This document shows positions 25,911-34,907 of a DNA stretch of 64,000 nt, in pieces; positions within the stretch are counted from its first letter, which is position 1; each line of letters starts with the position of its first letter. Source of the stretch: an uncultured Myxococcales bacterium (GTDB lineage: Bacteria; Myxococcota_A; UBA9042; CAIXZC01). The notes beneath the pieces were generated by a model. It saw only the letters and a program-made list of their open reading frames with translations, was not told where the DNA came from and ran no database searches. Made by a program: the position numbers and the translations under genes. The DNA lies in assembly GCA_903895725.1 (NCBI GenBank), contig CAITUV010000066.1:62001-126000 (forward strand). The letters run 5' to 3'.

Positions 25911-28900
25911 ATGGCAAAGATCGGAAAAGGCATCTTTGGAAGCGAGTTGGTAGTGGCCGGGGCGCTGCTGGTCCTGGCAGCGGCATGCGCCGGTGGCGGC
26001 GTGACTGGATTGGCCGATGTTGCCTGTGAGGAGGACGCGTGCTCCCGCTCCGGAGATACGGAGGTTCCGCTCGAATGCCCCTCGAACTGGAGCCCGTGCG
26101 GCGACAAGTGCGTCGCGCTTGGCTCGGACGAGGAGAACTGCGGGAGCTGCGGAACGAAGTGCGAGTCGGGCTATGCGTGTAGGGAGAGCAAGTGCGTGCT
26201 CTCGTGCCCCGAGGGCCAGGTCGCCTGCGGAGAGCAGTGCGCCAACCTGCAGGTAAGCCCGATCAACTGCGGGAAGTGTGGAGAGACGTGCCCGTCCGGC
26301 CAGGTCTGCTCGAACGGCCAGTGCGCAGTCTCTTGCCAGGAAGGCCTTGAGAACTGCATGGACCTCTGCGTCAATCTCCTGACCGATGCTGCCAACTGCG
26401 GCGAGTGCGGCAAGAAGTGCCCCGATGGCGAAGTGTGCGTCGCAGGGGACTGTGCGGTCGAGTGCATGCCGGGGCAGAGCGTCTGCAGTGGCGTCTGCGT
26501 GAACCTGCTGACCGACTTCGGGCACTGCGGCGAATGCGAGACGCAGTGCGACCCGGGCCAGGTCTGCAGTAACGGCAAGTGCGCTCTGTCCTGCCAGGAG
26601 GAGCTCTCGGAATGCGACGGCATCTGCGTCAACCTGGAATCCGACAATGCGAACTGCGGGGAATGTGGCAAGAAGTGTGAGTTCGGCATGGTGTGCTCGA
26701 ACGGGACCTGCGACCTCTCGTGCCAGGAAGGGCTCACGGAGTGCAACGGGACCTGTGTGAACCAGGACACGGACAATGCCAACTGCGGCCACTGCGGCAC
26801 CGCATGCGAAGTGGGCCAGATCTGCTCGGCCGGCACCTGTGCGCTCACCTGCCAGCAGGGGCTGACCGAATGCGACGGCATCTGCGTGAACCTGAAGACC
26901 GACAGCGGCCACTGCGGCGACTGCCTCGCTCCGTGCGAACCGGGGACGGTGTGCTCCAATGGAAGCTGCGAGCTCACCTGCCAGGAGGGGCTCACGGATT
27001 GCGACGGCGTCTGCGTCAACCTGGCCACCGATTCGGGCCACTGCGGATTGTGCTCGACCGTCTGCCCGCCTGGCCTCGTGTGCTCGGCCTCGGAGTGCAA
27101 GCTCTCGTGCCAGGAGGGGCTGGCGGATTGTGACGGCGTATGCGTGAATCTACTGTCCGACCTGGCTCACTGCGGCGAATGCGGGAAGAGCTGCCCGTTC
27201 GGCTCGGTGTGCACCGACGGAGAGTGTGCCCTGGCCTGCCAGGAGGGGCTGAAGGAATGTGGCGGCGTGTGCATCAATCCCCTGTCGGACAACGCCCACT
27301 GCGGCACCTGCTCTGCGGCGTGCGACCCGGGCCTGGTCTGCTCGAACGGAAGCTGCGAGCTCTCCTGCCAGCAAGGGCTCGAGAATTGTGGCGGCACGTG
27401 CGTCAACCTCCTCACCGACAAGGCCAACTGCGGCGAGTGCTTCCTGGGCTGCAAGGCCGGAGAGAAGTGCTCGTCGGGCCTGTGTGCCCTGGAATGCCAG
27501 GAAGGGCTCGTGGACTGCTACTCCCTGTGCGTCAACCCGCTGTCGGACAACTCCCACTGCGGCGAGTGCGGCAAGGAGTGCGAGCCCGGGCTGATCTGCT
27601 CCAACGGGAGCTGCTCGCTTTCGTGCCTGCAGGGGCTGACCGACTGTGACGGCGTGTGCGCAAACCTGCTCACGGACGCAGCGCACTGCGGCGAATGCGG
27701 CAAGAAGTGCGAGGCCGGCAAGAAGTGCTCGAACGGCACCTGCCAGCTCGACTGCCAGGAGGGGCTGACCGACTGCAGCGGGACCTGCGCCAACCTGAAG
27801 ACGGACAACGCCAACTGCGGGGCCTGCGGCAAGAAGTGCGAGGCCGGCATGATCTGCTCCAACGGGGCCTGTGCGCTCTCCTGCCAGGCCGGTCTGAACA
27901 GCTGCAACGGAGTCTGTGTGGACTTCCTGACCGACCTGGCCAACTGCGGTCACTGCCAGAATGCCTGCGAACCGGGACACGTGTGCTCCAACGGGGCCTG
28001 TGCGCTGACCTGTCAGCAGGGCCTCGACTCCTGCTTCGGCATCTGTGCGAACCTGCTGTCGGACACTTACAACTGTGGCGAGTGCGGCAAGGCGTGCGAG
28101 GAAGGCAAAGTCTGCTCGAACGGAGTGTGCAAGCTCTCGTGCCAGGTCGGCCTCACCGAGTGCAACGGTCTGTGCGTGAACCTGCTCACGGACAACGCCC
28201 ATTGCGGCGAGTGCGGCAAGGGTTGCCCATCGGGTACGGTCTGCTCGGGCGGCAGCTGCGGGGTCTCGTGCCAGGAAGGGCTTGCCGATTGCGGCGGCCT
28301 CTGCGTGAATCCGGAGACCAGCAACACCGACTGCGGCCAGTGCGGAAACGCCTGCCAGCCCGGCCAGGTCTGCATCGACGGCAAGTGCTCCCTCACCTGC
28401 CAGGAGGGGCTGAGCAACTGCCTGGATTGGTGCGTGAACCTGAAGAACGACCCGGACAACTGCGGTGACTGCGAAAAGGCCTGCGGCGCAGGGGAAGCCT
28501 GCATCGACGGGAAATGCGAAGCCACGTGCAAGTCGCCCCTCATCTCGTGCGACGGTGCCTGTGTCGACCCGCGCTTCGACCCGGACCACTGCGGCGACTG
28601 CGACTCCCCCTGCGTGCTGTCCAACTCGGTTTCCTACTGCTACCTGTCCGAGTGCGAGGTCAAGAGCTGCCTGCCATCCTACGCCGACTGTGACGACGTG
28701 GCGGCAAACGGATGCGAGACCTCGCTGAACTCCCCCTCGGATTGCGGCAAGTGCGGGGCCGTCTGCAACGCGCCTCACGGAACCCCCGGCTGCCCGGCCG
28801 GGGTATGCACGATCGCCTCGTGCGAGGCCGGCTACGAGGACTGCGACGGCAAGCCCGCCAACGGCTGCGAGGTGCAGACCTGGAACGATGCTTCCAACTG

Positions 28901-30497
28901 CGGTGTGTGCGGCAACGCGTGCGCTGCCGGCCAGATGTGCTGCAACAAGACCTGCATGGCCGTCTCCAATTTCGTGACCGACCCGGCCAACTGCGGCGGC
29001 TGCGGCATCACGTGCGGAGCGACGCAGACCTGCTGCGGCGGCGTCTGCTATAATCAGGGAGCCCCGCAGATCTGCACGAGCTGCGGCAAGATCTGCCACG
29101 ACACGGGGTCCACCGGAGACCAGTTCTGCTCGGGTGACATGGTCCGAACCGAATGCGACCCGCAGGCCGGCGTCCAGACCATCAAGTCCGGTGGCCAGGA
29201 TGCTGCCACCTCCCCCTGGCTCTGGGTCGCCATGCACGACTCCAACGTGGTCAACCGTCTGGACGCGGTCACGGGCAAGCTGCTCGGCACCTACCAGACC
29301 TGGGGCGGCGGGCCGTCCCGGACCACGGTGGCCCTCGATGACTCGCTCTGGATCGCCCACCGCTGCACTACCGACCCCAACAACGCATCCTGCTCCAACG
29401 TCACCCAGATCAATCCGGACGGAACGTTCGGGTGCATCGTCGGAAAGGCCGCCGACGGCCAGCCACTCCCATTCGTCAGGGCCATCGCCGTCGACGGCTA
29501 CGGCTACATCTGGGCCGGTACCTGGAACGATGCCCGGGTGCACAAGATCGACCCGCTCACCTGCAAAACCGTGCTCGACATCTCGACCAGCCCGTCGCGG
29601 CCTTACGGGTTCGCCATCGATCAGAACGACAAGCTCTGGATGTCGGTGCTCGATGCCGGCCCCTGGCGGACCATCGACACGGTCACGGGCAAGATCGTGG
29701 ACACCATCACCAACCCGGCCAATTCCTACGGAGTCATCGTGGACCGCCTGGGCAACGCGTTCTTCGCATCCTGGTGCGGCAACTACATCTGGCGGGTCGA
29801 CAAGACCACCAAGGCGGTCTTGACCATCACGCTGACCGGGTTCGACACGTGTTACTGTGCACGAGGCATGGCCATCGACTCATCCGGTGACATCTGGGCC
29901 GCCATCTCCCGTTGGAACTGCGGCGCATCCACCACGTACGCCGCCAAGTTCCAGGGGGGCACCGGCACCAAGATTGGCCACTACAGCATCTCCGGGATCA
30001 GCAGCGGCGTGGGCATCTCGTGCGATTCCTACGGAAAGTGCTGGCTGACCGGTACCACGTCCAACAACGTGTCCAGGTTCAACGCCGCCACCGGGGCAAC
30101 CGAGGCCACGACCTCGCTCTACGGCTCCAACCCGTACAACTATGCGGATTGGACCGGCTACGCACTCAAGACGATCGTGACCAAGAACGGGCAGATGGGA
30201 AGCTGGACCGAGGAGTACGACTCTGGCTCTGCCTCCGCCGCATGGCAGAAAGCGGTCTGGACCGCCGATCTGCCCTCCAAGACGTCGCTGCGGATCCAGT
30301 TCCGCGCTGCGGAGACAAAGTCGGGGCTGTCCAACTCCTCCTGGTGCACTCCGTTCAGCACCAGCCCCGCCGATCTGACCACGTGCGGTTTCGCCGCGGG
30401 CAAGCAGCGCTACCTCCAGGCCAGGGCCTGGCTCACCACCATGGACGGGGACGTTCAGCCGGCCCTGTCTTCCCTCCAGGTCTACTGGCAGGAGTAG
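25911..30497 (+). CDS. giant surface protein: 20 Cys-rich Stig1-like repeats plus C-terminal beta-propeller
   Basis: A 1528-residue protein. The start MAKIGKGIFG has GGAGGAGGG upstream. The signal segment ends LAAAC, a weak lipobox with Cys26. Residues 56-920 are 20 tandem units of 43 residues with eight cysteines each, of the form CQEGLTECNGTCVNLLTDNANCGECGKKC (shown here only as C.EGL..C.G.CVNL..D...CG.CG..C). Two or three diverged units follow. The pattern resembles Stig1-type Cys-rich modules known from large myxobacterial-type proteins. The last 430 residues look like an NHL/streptogramin-lyase-type beta-propeller (SPWLWVAMHDSNVVNRLDAVTG, later IAVDGYGYIWAG). It is an extracellular, disulfide-rich stalk with a binding head; the ligand is unknown. 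Confidence 0.85.
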   Translation: MAKIGKGIFGSELVVAGALLVLAAACAGGGVTGLADVACEEDACSRSGDTEVPLECPSNWSPCGDKCVALGSDEENCGSCGTKCESGYACRESKCVLSCPEGQVACGEQCANLQVSPINCGKCGETCPSGQVCSNGQCAVSCQEGLENCMDLCVNLLTDAANCGECGKKCPDGEVCVAGDCAVECMPGQSVCSGVCVNLLTDFGHCGECETQCDPGQVCSNGKCALSCQEELSECDGICVNLESDNANCGECGKKCEFGMVCSNGTCDLSCQEGLTECNGTCVNQDTDNANCGHCGTACEVGQICSAGTCALTCQQGLTECDGICVNLKTDSGHCGDCLAPCEPGTVCSNGSCELTCQEGLTDCDGVCVNLATDSGHCGLCSTVCPPGLVCSASECKLSCQEGLADCDGVCVNLLSDLAHCGECGKSCPFGSVCTDGECALACQEGLKECGGVCINPLSDNAHCGTCSAACDPGLVCSNGSCELSCQQGLENCGGTCVNLLTDKANCGECFLGCKAGEKCSSGLCALECQEGLVDCYSLCVNPLSDNSHCGECGKECEPGLICSNGSCSLSCLQGLTDCDGVCANLLTDAAHCGECGKKCEAGKKCSNGTCQLDCQEGLTDCSGTCANLKTDNANCGACGKKCEAGMICSNGACALSCQAGLNSCNGVCVDFLTDLANCGHCQNACEPGHVCSNGACALTCQQGLDSCFGICANLLSDTYNCGECGKACEEGKVCSNGVCKLSCQVGLTECNGLCVNLLTDNAHCGECGKGCPSGTVCSGGSCGVSCQEGLADCGGLCVNPETSNTDCGQCGNACQPGQVCIDGKCSLTCQEGLSNCLDWCVNLKNDPDNCGDCEKACGAGEACIDGKCEATCKSPLISCDGACVDPRFDPDHCGDCDSPCVLSNSVSYCYLSECEVKSCLPSYADCDDVAANGCETSLNSPSDCGKCGAVCNAPHGTPGCPAGVCTIASCEAGYEDCDGKPANGCEVQTWNDASNCGVCGNACAAGQMCCNKTCMAVSNFVTDPANCGGCGITCGATQTCCGGVCYNQGAPQICTSCGKICHDTGSTGDQFCSGDMVRTECDPQAGVQTIKSGGQDAATSPWLWVAMHDSNVVNRLDAVTGKLLGTYQTWGGGPSRTTVALDDSLWIAHRCTTDPNNASCSNVTQINPDGTFGCIVGKAADGQPLPFVRAIAVDGYGYIWAGTWNDARVHKIDPLTCKTVLDISTSPSRPYGFAIDQNDKLWMSVLDAGPWRTIDTVTGKIVDTITNPANSYGVIVDRLGNAFFASWCGNYIWRVDKTTKAVLTITLTGFDTCYCARGMAIDSSGDIWAAISRWNCGASTTYAAKFQGGTGTKIGHYSISGISSGVGISCDSYGKCWLTGTTSNNVSRFNAATGATEATTSLYGSNPYNYADWTGYALKTIVTKNGQMGSWTEEYDSGSASAAWQKAVWTADLPSKTSLRIQFRAAETKSGLSNSSWCTPFSTSPADLTTCGFAAGKQRYLQARAWLTTMDGDVQPALSSLQVYWQE
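26076..28667 (+). repeat. 20 coding tandem repeats of 129 bp
   Basis: Units of exactly 43 codons, each opening at the cysteine of a CQEGL-like motif with Cys at unit positions 1, 8, 12, 22, 25, 29, 35 and 40. The last unit is a few codons longer. The regular period and mutual similarity suggest unequal recombination can change copy number. Confidence 0.88.
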
Positions 30498-30498
30498 C

Positions 30499-30652
30499 GG
30501 GGTGCGGGGCCCGGGGTGCGGGGCCCGGGGTTCGGGGCCCGGGGTTCGGGGCCCGGGGTTCGGGGCCCGGGGTGCGGGGCCCGGGGTGCGGGGCCCGGGG
30601 TTCGGGGCCCGGGGTTCGGGGCCCGGGGTGCGGGGCCCGGGGTGCGGGGGGC
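30499..30652. repeat. 14-bp G-rich minisatellite, 11 units
   Basis: Eleven head-to-tail copies of GGGGTKCGGGGCCC (K = G or T) fill the space between two convergent genes; the last copy is degenerate. The variant base makes an ordered pattern: two G, three T, two G, two T, two G. Every unit holds two G4 runs and a GGGCCC palindrome. The period is not a multiple of three, so it is not coding. Confidence 0.92.
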
Positions 30653-30656
30653 CGTG

Positions 30657-32276
30657 CTAAGGCAGAACGACCGTGGACAGCACGCTGCCTTCCGGATGAC
30701 CCACGAGGAGGGCTGAAGAGCCGTCTTGGGAGTACACCACTACCGAGTCCCCCTGAGGCCGGGAGAACACCTGGCCGGCCGCCGTGGACAAGTTGACATC
30801 GACCGTCTCCAGCCCGCCCGGGGCCACGGAGAGCAGCTTGCCCTCGTGGACCAGGTACAACGTCCCGTCCGGTGCCTCGGCCTTCTCCTCGAAGGTCGCC
30901 GGAGGCCCGGTGAGCACATCCATATTCTTGGAATCCGCTTCCATGCGCACGAGGCGGTCCGTGCCCCCTTCCCGGTCGTGCAGGTAGAGGTGCTGGCTCC
31001 CCAGGTCGAAGAAGTAGTCCGGCTCGTCGGTGCCGTACTCGACCACCTTCCAGTACAGGTCCGACATGCGGATGAAGATCAGGCCGACCAGCTTCTGCTG
31101 GAACATGTTCCATTGCTTCATCATGGTCTCCTGCCGGGAGAACGCGACAGCGGTCTGCCCGTCCCCGGAGAAAGCCACCGGGCCAAACCCGGGCAGGTTG
31201 CCCACGAACTTTCGCTCCACCAGGTCAATCACGGAGCACGGATCCGCCTCGTCCCACTCGTCCCACTCGTCCCACTCCTCCTCCGCATCCGGGAACTCCT
31301 CGGGCACCACTTCCGGTGCCAGCGTGATGGGATGCACGAAACATTGCGTCGGTGCCAGGATCGCCAGCTCGCCTTCGGGCTGCACAACGACCTCGTCGGC
31401 ACAGTTAGGGAAGACGATCGTGTTCTCGACCACCCCCGTCGCCGTGTTCATGAAGTGGACCTGCGCCTCGGGGAGGCCGTCCGCCTTCCACCACGACATG
31501 GCGACCAGGAGCGCCCGATCCACCGGCGAGAATGCGGTGGAACGGACCGCATACGGGAAGAACTGCTCGTGCACGGCATCATGGGCCAGATCCACCACGG
31601 TGATGCGGCGAAGGTCCATGAGGTAGGTGCTCCACTCGTACTGCGCCTCGGACCACTCGTCCATCGGCTTGTTCGACAGAACCAGGAACTCACCGTCGGG
31701 CGACACCTCGAGCACGGTGTACGGATTGGCCAGCTTGAACCCGGGAACCACATGGAGCGTGGCCAGCGTCAGAACGTCCACGTCCAGCCCGTTTGCCGAC
31801 AGCAGGAACGCCATCTCCCCATCGGGCGAGAAGGCGAACCACCGCAAGTCACAGGCCCCTTCCGACACGTGGACTTCCCCTTCCTCGACGTCGACGACGA
31901 CCAGGCAGAAGCCCTTGTCCGTGTCCCGCTGCACCAGGAGGTAGCGGCCGTCGGGGCTGAGCTCAGCCCGCAGGAAGGGAGTCACCGGCACGGTGACGGG
32001 AGTCTCCGGGTCGTCCGGATTCTCGGGATCGCCCGGGTCGTCCGGATTCTCGGGATCGCCCGGGGCCTCCGGGGCGACGGGGTTGTCGGGGTTGTTCGGC
32101 TCGTTGGGGGTCAGAGGGACGTCCACCGCGTCGGGGGCAATCTCGTCCTCTGGAGGCAACTTCCCGTCCGGCTCGCAGCCGAGCCCGCCCCACGCAGCGA
32201 GGAGGATCGCCATCAGGGCCAGCCCCCCCCGGCATGCCCATCCCCCAGTCCGTCCGCCGATCGAGTTCGTCGTCAT
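30657..32276 (-). CDS. surface lipoprotein with acidic linker and beta-propeller-like domain
   Basis: A 539-residue protein. The start MTTNSIGGRTG has GGGAGGGAG upstream. The lipobox is GGLGC. A low-complexity Pro/Asp/Glu/Asn linker (EPNNPDNPVAPEAPGDPEN) leads to a repeated-blade domain of the YncE/WD40-like type. Recurring SPDGRYLLVQR, SPDGEMAFLLS and SPDGEFLVLS segments mark the blades. An acidic Trp insert reading EWDEWDEWDEADP lies mid-domain. It is probably anchored outside the cell as a binding scaffold. It shares a divergent promoter region with the VWA lipoprotein. Confidence 0.8.
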   Translation of the reverse strand: MTTNSIGGRTGGWACRGGLALMAILLAAWGGLGCEPDGKLPPEDEIAPDAVDVPLTPNEPNNPDNPVAPEAPGDPENPDDPGDPENPDDPETPVTVPVTPFLRAELSPDGRYLLVQRDTDKGFCLVVVDVEEGEVHVSEGACDLRWFAFSPDGEMAFLLSANGLDVDVLTLATLHVVPGFKLANPYTVLEVSPDGEFLVLSNKPMDEWSEAQYEWSTYLMDLRRITVVDLAHDAVHEQFFPYAVRSTAFSPVDRALLVAMSWWKADGLPEAQVHFMNTATGVVENTIVFPNCADEVVVQPEGELAILAPTQCFVHPITLAPEVVPEEFPDAEEEWDEWDEWDEADPCSVIDLVERKFVGNLPGFGPVAFSGDGQTAVAFSRQETMMKQWNMFQQKLVGLIFIRMSDLYWKVVEYGTDEPDYFFDLGSQHLYLHDREGGTDRLVRMEADSKNMDVLTGPPATFEEKAEAPDGTLYLVHEGKLLSVAPGGLETVDVNLSTAAGQVFSRPQGDSVVVYSQDGSSALLVGHPEGSVLSTVVLP

Positions 32277-32330
32277 GGTCTCCCTCCCTGGCTTGAGAAC
32301 CCCATCGCTCGTCTCACGCTCCCTCGACCA

Positions 32331-32346
32331 AGCAAGAACGATGCCA
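32331..32346 (-). promoter_or_regulatory. sigma-54-like promoter of the acidic beta-propeller lipoprotein
   Basis: Minus strand TGGCATCGTTCTTGCT matches TGGCAY-N5-TTGCW with exact -24/-12 spacing. It lies about 55 bases before the ATG. An enhancer-binding activator would be needed; none is encoded nearby. Confidence 0.5.
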
Positions 32347-32391
32347 ACATCGCTCATCGCTCGCGGTCGTCACACGCAGACGAAGGAAATC

Positions 32392-32421
32392 TTGAGAGTA
32401 ACACGGTCCGATGCATATATT
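32392..32421 (+). promoter_or_regulatory. sigma-70-like promoter candidate
   Basis: TTGAGA, an 18-base spacer and TATATT. It would give a long leader of about 285 bases to the VWA lipoprotein gene. Confidence 0.4.
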
Positions 32422-32659
32422 GGGTGGCGGAATCGATTTCTGCAACTGCATGGCCATCGAGAACGTGTATACATCGTGCACAGCGGCCCGCGCACATGGT
32501 GATTTCGGCTGCGTCCCGGTGCCCGCCCCTACCCTCCGCCCGACTCGCCGCGTTCATCCCCCGTAACCCTTTCCGCGACGTTCGCGACAGCCTCCCGTGC
32601 GGCCCTCGGGGCATTGCCCTGACCTGTGCCGGCCGCTTGAATCCCCGGGCAGGCCCGGC

Positions 32660-32675
32660 TGGCACGGAACTTGTA
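32660..32675 (+). promoter_or_regulatory. sigma-54-like promoter of the VWA lipoprotein
   Basis: TGGCACG-GAAC-TTGTA: a perfect -24 element with correct spacing, and one mismatch (T for C) at the critical -12 position. It lies 37 bases before the ATG. Confidence 0.42.
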
Positions 32676-32711
32676 AAGGCCGACCCCGAACGAGCGGTGG
32701 AGGAGGGAGCC

Positions 32712-34754
32712 ATGAGCACGAACGGTTCAGAAGGGAACGAAAGCGGAACGAGTGGGAGGACTCCGGCAGCGGCGCTGCTGCTCGGGGTCGGGCTGATCGC
32801 AGCGTGCAGTTCGGGTGACGGGAAGCTGCCCTGGGGCGGAGAAAAAGGACCGTCCGGCGACCAGGCGATGGAAGAAATGGCCGGCGGTTGGGGCTCGCCC
32901 GATGCTTCTGCGGACCTCCCCTACTGGTTCCCGGGCGAGGAGGGCTCGTCGTACGGGGACATGGTTGCCGAATCGGTGGGCGTCCACGACGATGCAGGGT
33001 GGTATTGGGGGGCCGATGCCTCCGCCGGCGACAGTGGCTCTTGGGTACCCCCCGGCGGGGACGATCCGCCGCCCGAAGGGTGCGTGCCGAACTGTGAGCA
33101 GAAGCAGTGCGGGCCGGACGGCTGCGGCGGTTCATGTGGCTGGTGCTCCGCATCGGCGAGCTGCCAGGGCGGGACGTGCGTGGTCGTCGACGGCTGCACG
33201 CCGGAATGCGCCGGGCTGATGGTGGGCGAGCCGGACGGCTGCGGCGGCGTGTGCACGGGAGGTGGAATGGGCATCGGCCTCAAGCCGGGCGGAGCGCAGG
33301 ACGTGGGCTACTTTCGCAAGCTGGTGGATGACGGCCAGGTGCCCACCGAGGACCTGTTCCCGGTGGAGGGCTTCCTCAACGAGCACGACACGCCACTCCC
33401 GGCTCCGGACTATTCGATGCTGGTCACGCTCCATGCGTTCCTCGGGCTGTTCTATGACCCGCAGGAGGGAAAGCCGTTGATTTCGATGCAGCTCGGGATG
33501 AATTCGGGGCTCGACCCCACGGTCATTGCCAACAAGCACTTCAACCTGGCGGTGGTAGTCGATGCCTCGGGGTCCATGGGCGAGGCGGACAAGATGGAGT
33601 TCGTGAAGATCGGCCTCAAGCTGATGGTCGAGACTCTGGACGAGCAGGACATCATCAGCATCGTGTCCTACGACGACGTGGCAGCGGTGGCGATGGCTCC
33701 GGTTCATGCCTCGGACGAGAACAAGCCGAAGATCCTGGCCGTGATCGACGGTCTGACCCCTGGCGGCTCGACGAACCTCTACGGGGGGATGGTCCAGGGG
33801 TTCGAGCAGGCCATGAAGAACATCACCGATTCGGAGGCGATCCATCGGGTGCTTCTCCTGTCCGACGGCAACATCACGGCCGGGGTCTCCGACCTCGACA
33901 CGATCCTCAACAAGGCCGCTTCCTATAAGGGTGCGGGCATCGGAATCACTACCCTGGGGGTCGGGCTCGATTTCAACTTCGAGCTGATGTACAAGCTGGC
34001 CAGCCAGGGGAACGGCAACTTCTACTTCCTGGACAAGGGGGAGAAGCTCGTCGAGGTGTTCCAGAGTGAGCTCGAGTACCTTCTCACTCCGGTCGCCGAC
34101 AACCTGAAAATTTCCTTCTTCCTGCCGCCCGGCTTTCACGTGGAGGACATCTTCGGCTTCGACTTCGACGAGCAGAACGGCGAGGTTGTGATTCTGGGGC
34201 CCTCGCCGCAGTACACGGTGGCCCCGGAGGACGACAAGCCGCCGGTGGTCAACCCGGGAGACGACGGCAAGGTGACCGTCTCCACGCTCTTTGCCTCCAA
34301 GAAGAACGGCCTCGTCATGGTCAAGATCGCGGCCGAGAACCCCAACATCTTCGATGCCTGGGAGGCGGTCAACGACTTCGCCGTCATCAAGTACAGCTAC
34401 GAGCTGGCGGACAAGGGGAAGACCGAGTCGGCGACGAAAAAGGTGGCGATGGGGAGCCTCTCGTATTTTGCCGAGGACGACCCCGGATCGCCGCTTGCCT
34501 ACTTCACGGGGCCGACCATGCAGCGCAACTTCTGCATCCTTCGGATGGGGCTGGCCATGAAGCAGGCATGCACCCTGTTCCACCAGGAGCCGGCGGACAT
34601 CGATGGAGCGGTCAAGGAGCTCGCGGACGCGGATACATTCTGTAAGGGGATCAACCTGACGATGCAGGATCCGGTCATCGACGAGGACCTGGAGCTGATG
34701 GACAAGCTGAAGACGAACATGTGCACCATTCTCGAGTGCGTCCTGCCGCAGTAG
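32712..34754 (+). CDS. VWA-domain surface lipoprotein with CGPDGCGG Cys-rich modules
   Basis: A 680-residue protein. The start MSTNGSEGNES follows GGAGGAGGGA. The open frame continues 660 codons upstream, but there it runs antisense to the neighbouring lipoprotein and is not part of this gene. The lipobox is LIAAC (Cys32). Two small Cys-rich modules (about 124-185) contain CGPDGCGGSCGWC and EPDGCGGVC. The VWA domain (about 275-460) has a complete MIDAS D284-x-S286-x-S288 in VVDASGSMG. A beta-rich C-terminal region closes it. It is probably an adhesion or protein-binding surface protein. Confidence 0.88.
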   Translation: MSTNGSEGNESGTSGRTPAAALLLGVGLIAACSSGDGKLPWGGEKGPSGDQAMEEMAGGWGSPDASADLPYWFPGEEGSSYGDMVAESVGVHDDAGWYWGADASAGDSGSWVPPGGDDPPPEGCVPNCEQKQCGPDGCGGSCGWCSASASCQGGTCVVVDGCTPECAGLMVGEPDGCGGVCTGGGMGIGLKPGGAQDVGYFRKLVDDGQVPTEDLFPVEGFLNEHDTPLPAPDYSMLVTLHAFLGLFYDPQEGKPLISMQLGMNSGLDPTVIANKHFNLAVVVDASGSMGEADKMEFVKIGLKLMVETLDEQDIISIVSYDDVAAVAMAPVHASDENKPKILAVIDGLTPGGSTNLYGGMVQGFEQAMKNITDSEAIHRVLLLSDGNITAGVSDLDTILNKAASYKGAGIGITTLGVGLDFNFELMYKLASQGNGNFYFLDKGEKLVEVFQSELEYLLTPVADNLKISFFLPPGFHVEDIFGFDFDEQNGEVVILGPSPQYTVAPEDDKPPVVNPGDDGKVTVSTLFASKKNGLVMVKIAAENPNIFDAWEAVNDFAVIKYSYELADKGKTESATKKVAMGSLSYFAEDDPGSPLAYFTGPTMQRNFCILRMGLAMKQACTLFHQEPADIDGAVKELADADTFCKGINLTMQDPVIDEDLELMDKLKTNMCTILECVLPQ

Positions 34755-34785
34755 CCCCCCCCTCCGGGAATCGGAAATTTTTCTG

Positions 34786-34814
34786 TTGCCTAGTCGGGAC
34801 TCCATCGTTATACT
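34786..34814 (+). promoter_or_regulatory. strong sigma-70-type promoter of the rimP-nusA-infB operon
   Basis: TTGCCT (34786-34791), a 17-base spacer and TATACT (34809-34814). The predicted start near 34821 gives a leader of about 87 bases before rimP, which contains an intrinsic terminator-like hairpin. Confidence 0.75.
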
Positions 34815-34863
34815 CCGCCCGTTTTCGGGGTTGTGCCGGGGGGGTAGGGGCTGTGTCGTACTC

Positions 34864-34892
34864 GGGGGTGGATATAGGCCCCCTTTTTTTTT
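34864..34892 (+). terminator. leader terminator (probable attenuator) before rimP
   Basis: GGGGG, a 10-base loop TGGATATAGG, CCCCC and nine T residues (34884-34892), ending 15 bases before the rimP GTG. It lies downstream of the operon promoter, so it can only act as an attenuator of the operon itself. Confidence 0.7.
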
Positions 34893-34907
34893 GGATCGGG
34901 GTTCAGG

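Larger units (their letters stand above)
32277..32711. other. 435-bp divergent intergenic region between two lipoprotein genes
   Basis: No gene is seen. It holds sigma-54-like sites for both flanking genes and one sigma-70-like site (TTGAGA, 18 bases, TATATT at 32392-32421, plus strand), described separately. The remaining sequence shows no long hairpin or repeat. Confidence 0.6.

Noticed and set aside
26076..28667. CRISPR-like regular repeats
   Set aside because: Repeats are 129-bp coding units with no spacers; translation shows conserved Cys modules.
26076..28667. EGF-like domains
   Set aside because: Eight Cys per 43 residues with fixed spacing does not fit the six-Cys EGF pattern; closer to Stig1-like modules.
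27150..29543. Long minus-strand open frame (797 aa)
   Set aside because: Shadow of the 43-residue repeat array; its own apparent repeats mirror the sense repeats.
30499..30652. CRISPR or transposon end
   Set aside because: Pure 14-bp tandem units without spacers, and no transposase near.
30726..32711. Upstream extension of the VWA lipoprotein (about 660 codons)
   Set aside because: It is open but antisense to the acidic beta-propeller lipoprotein; the true start has a good ribosome site and signal peptide.
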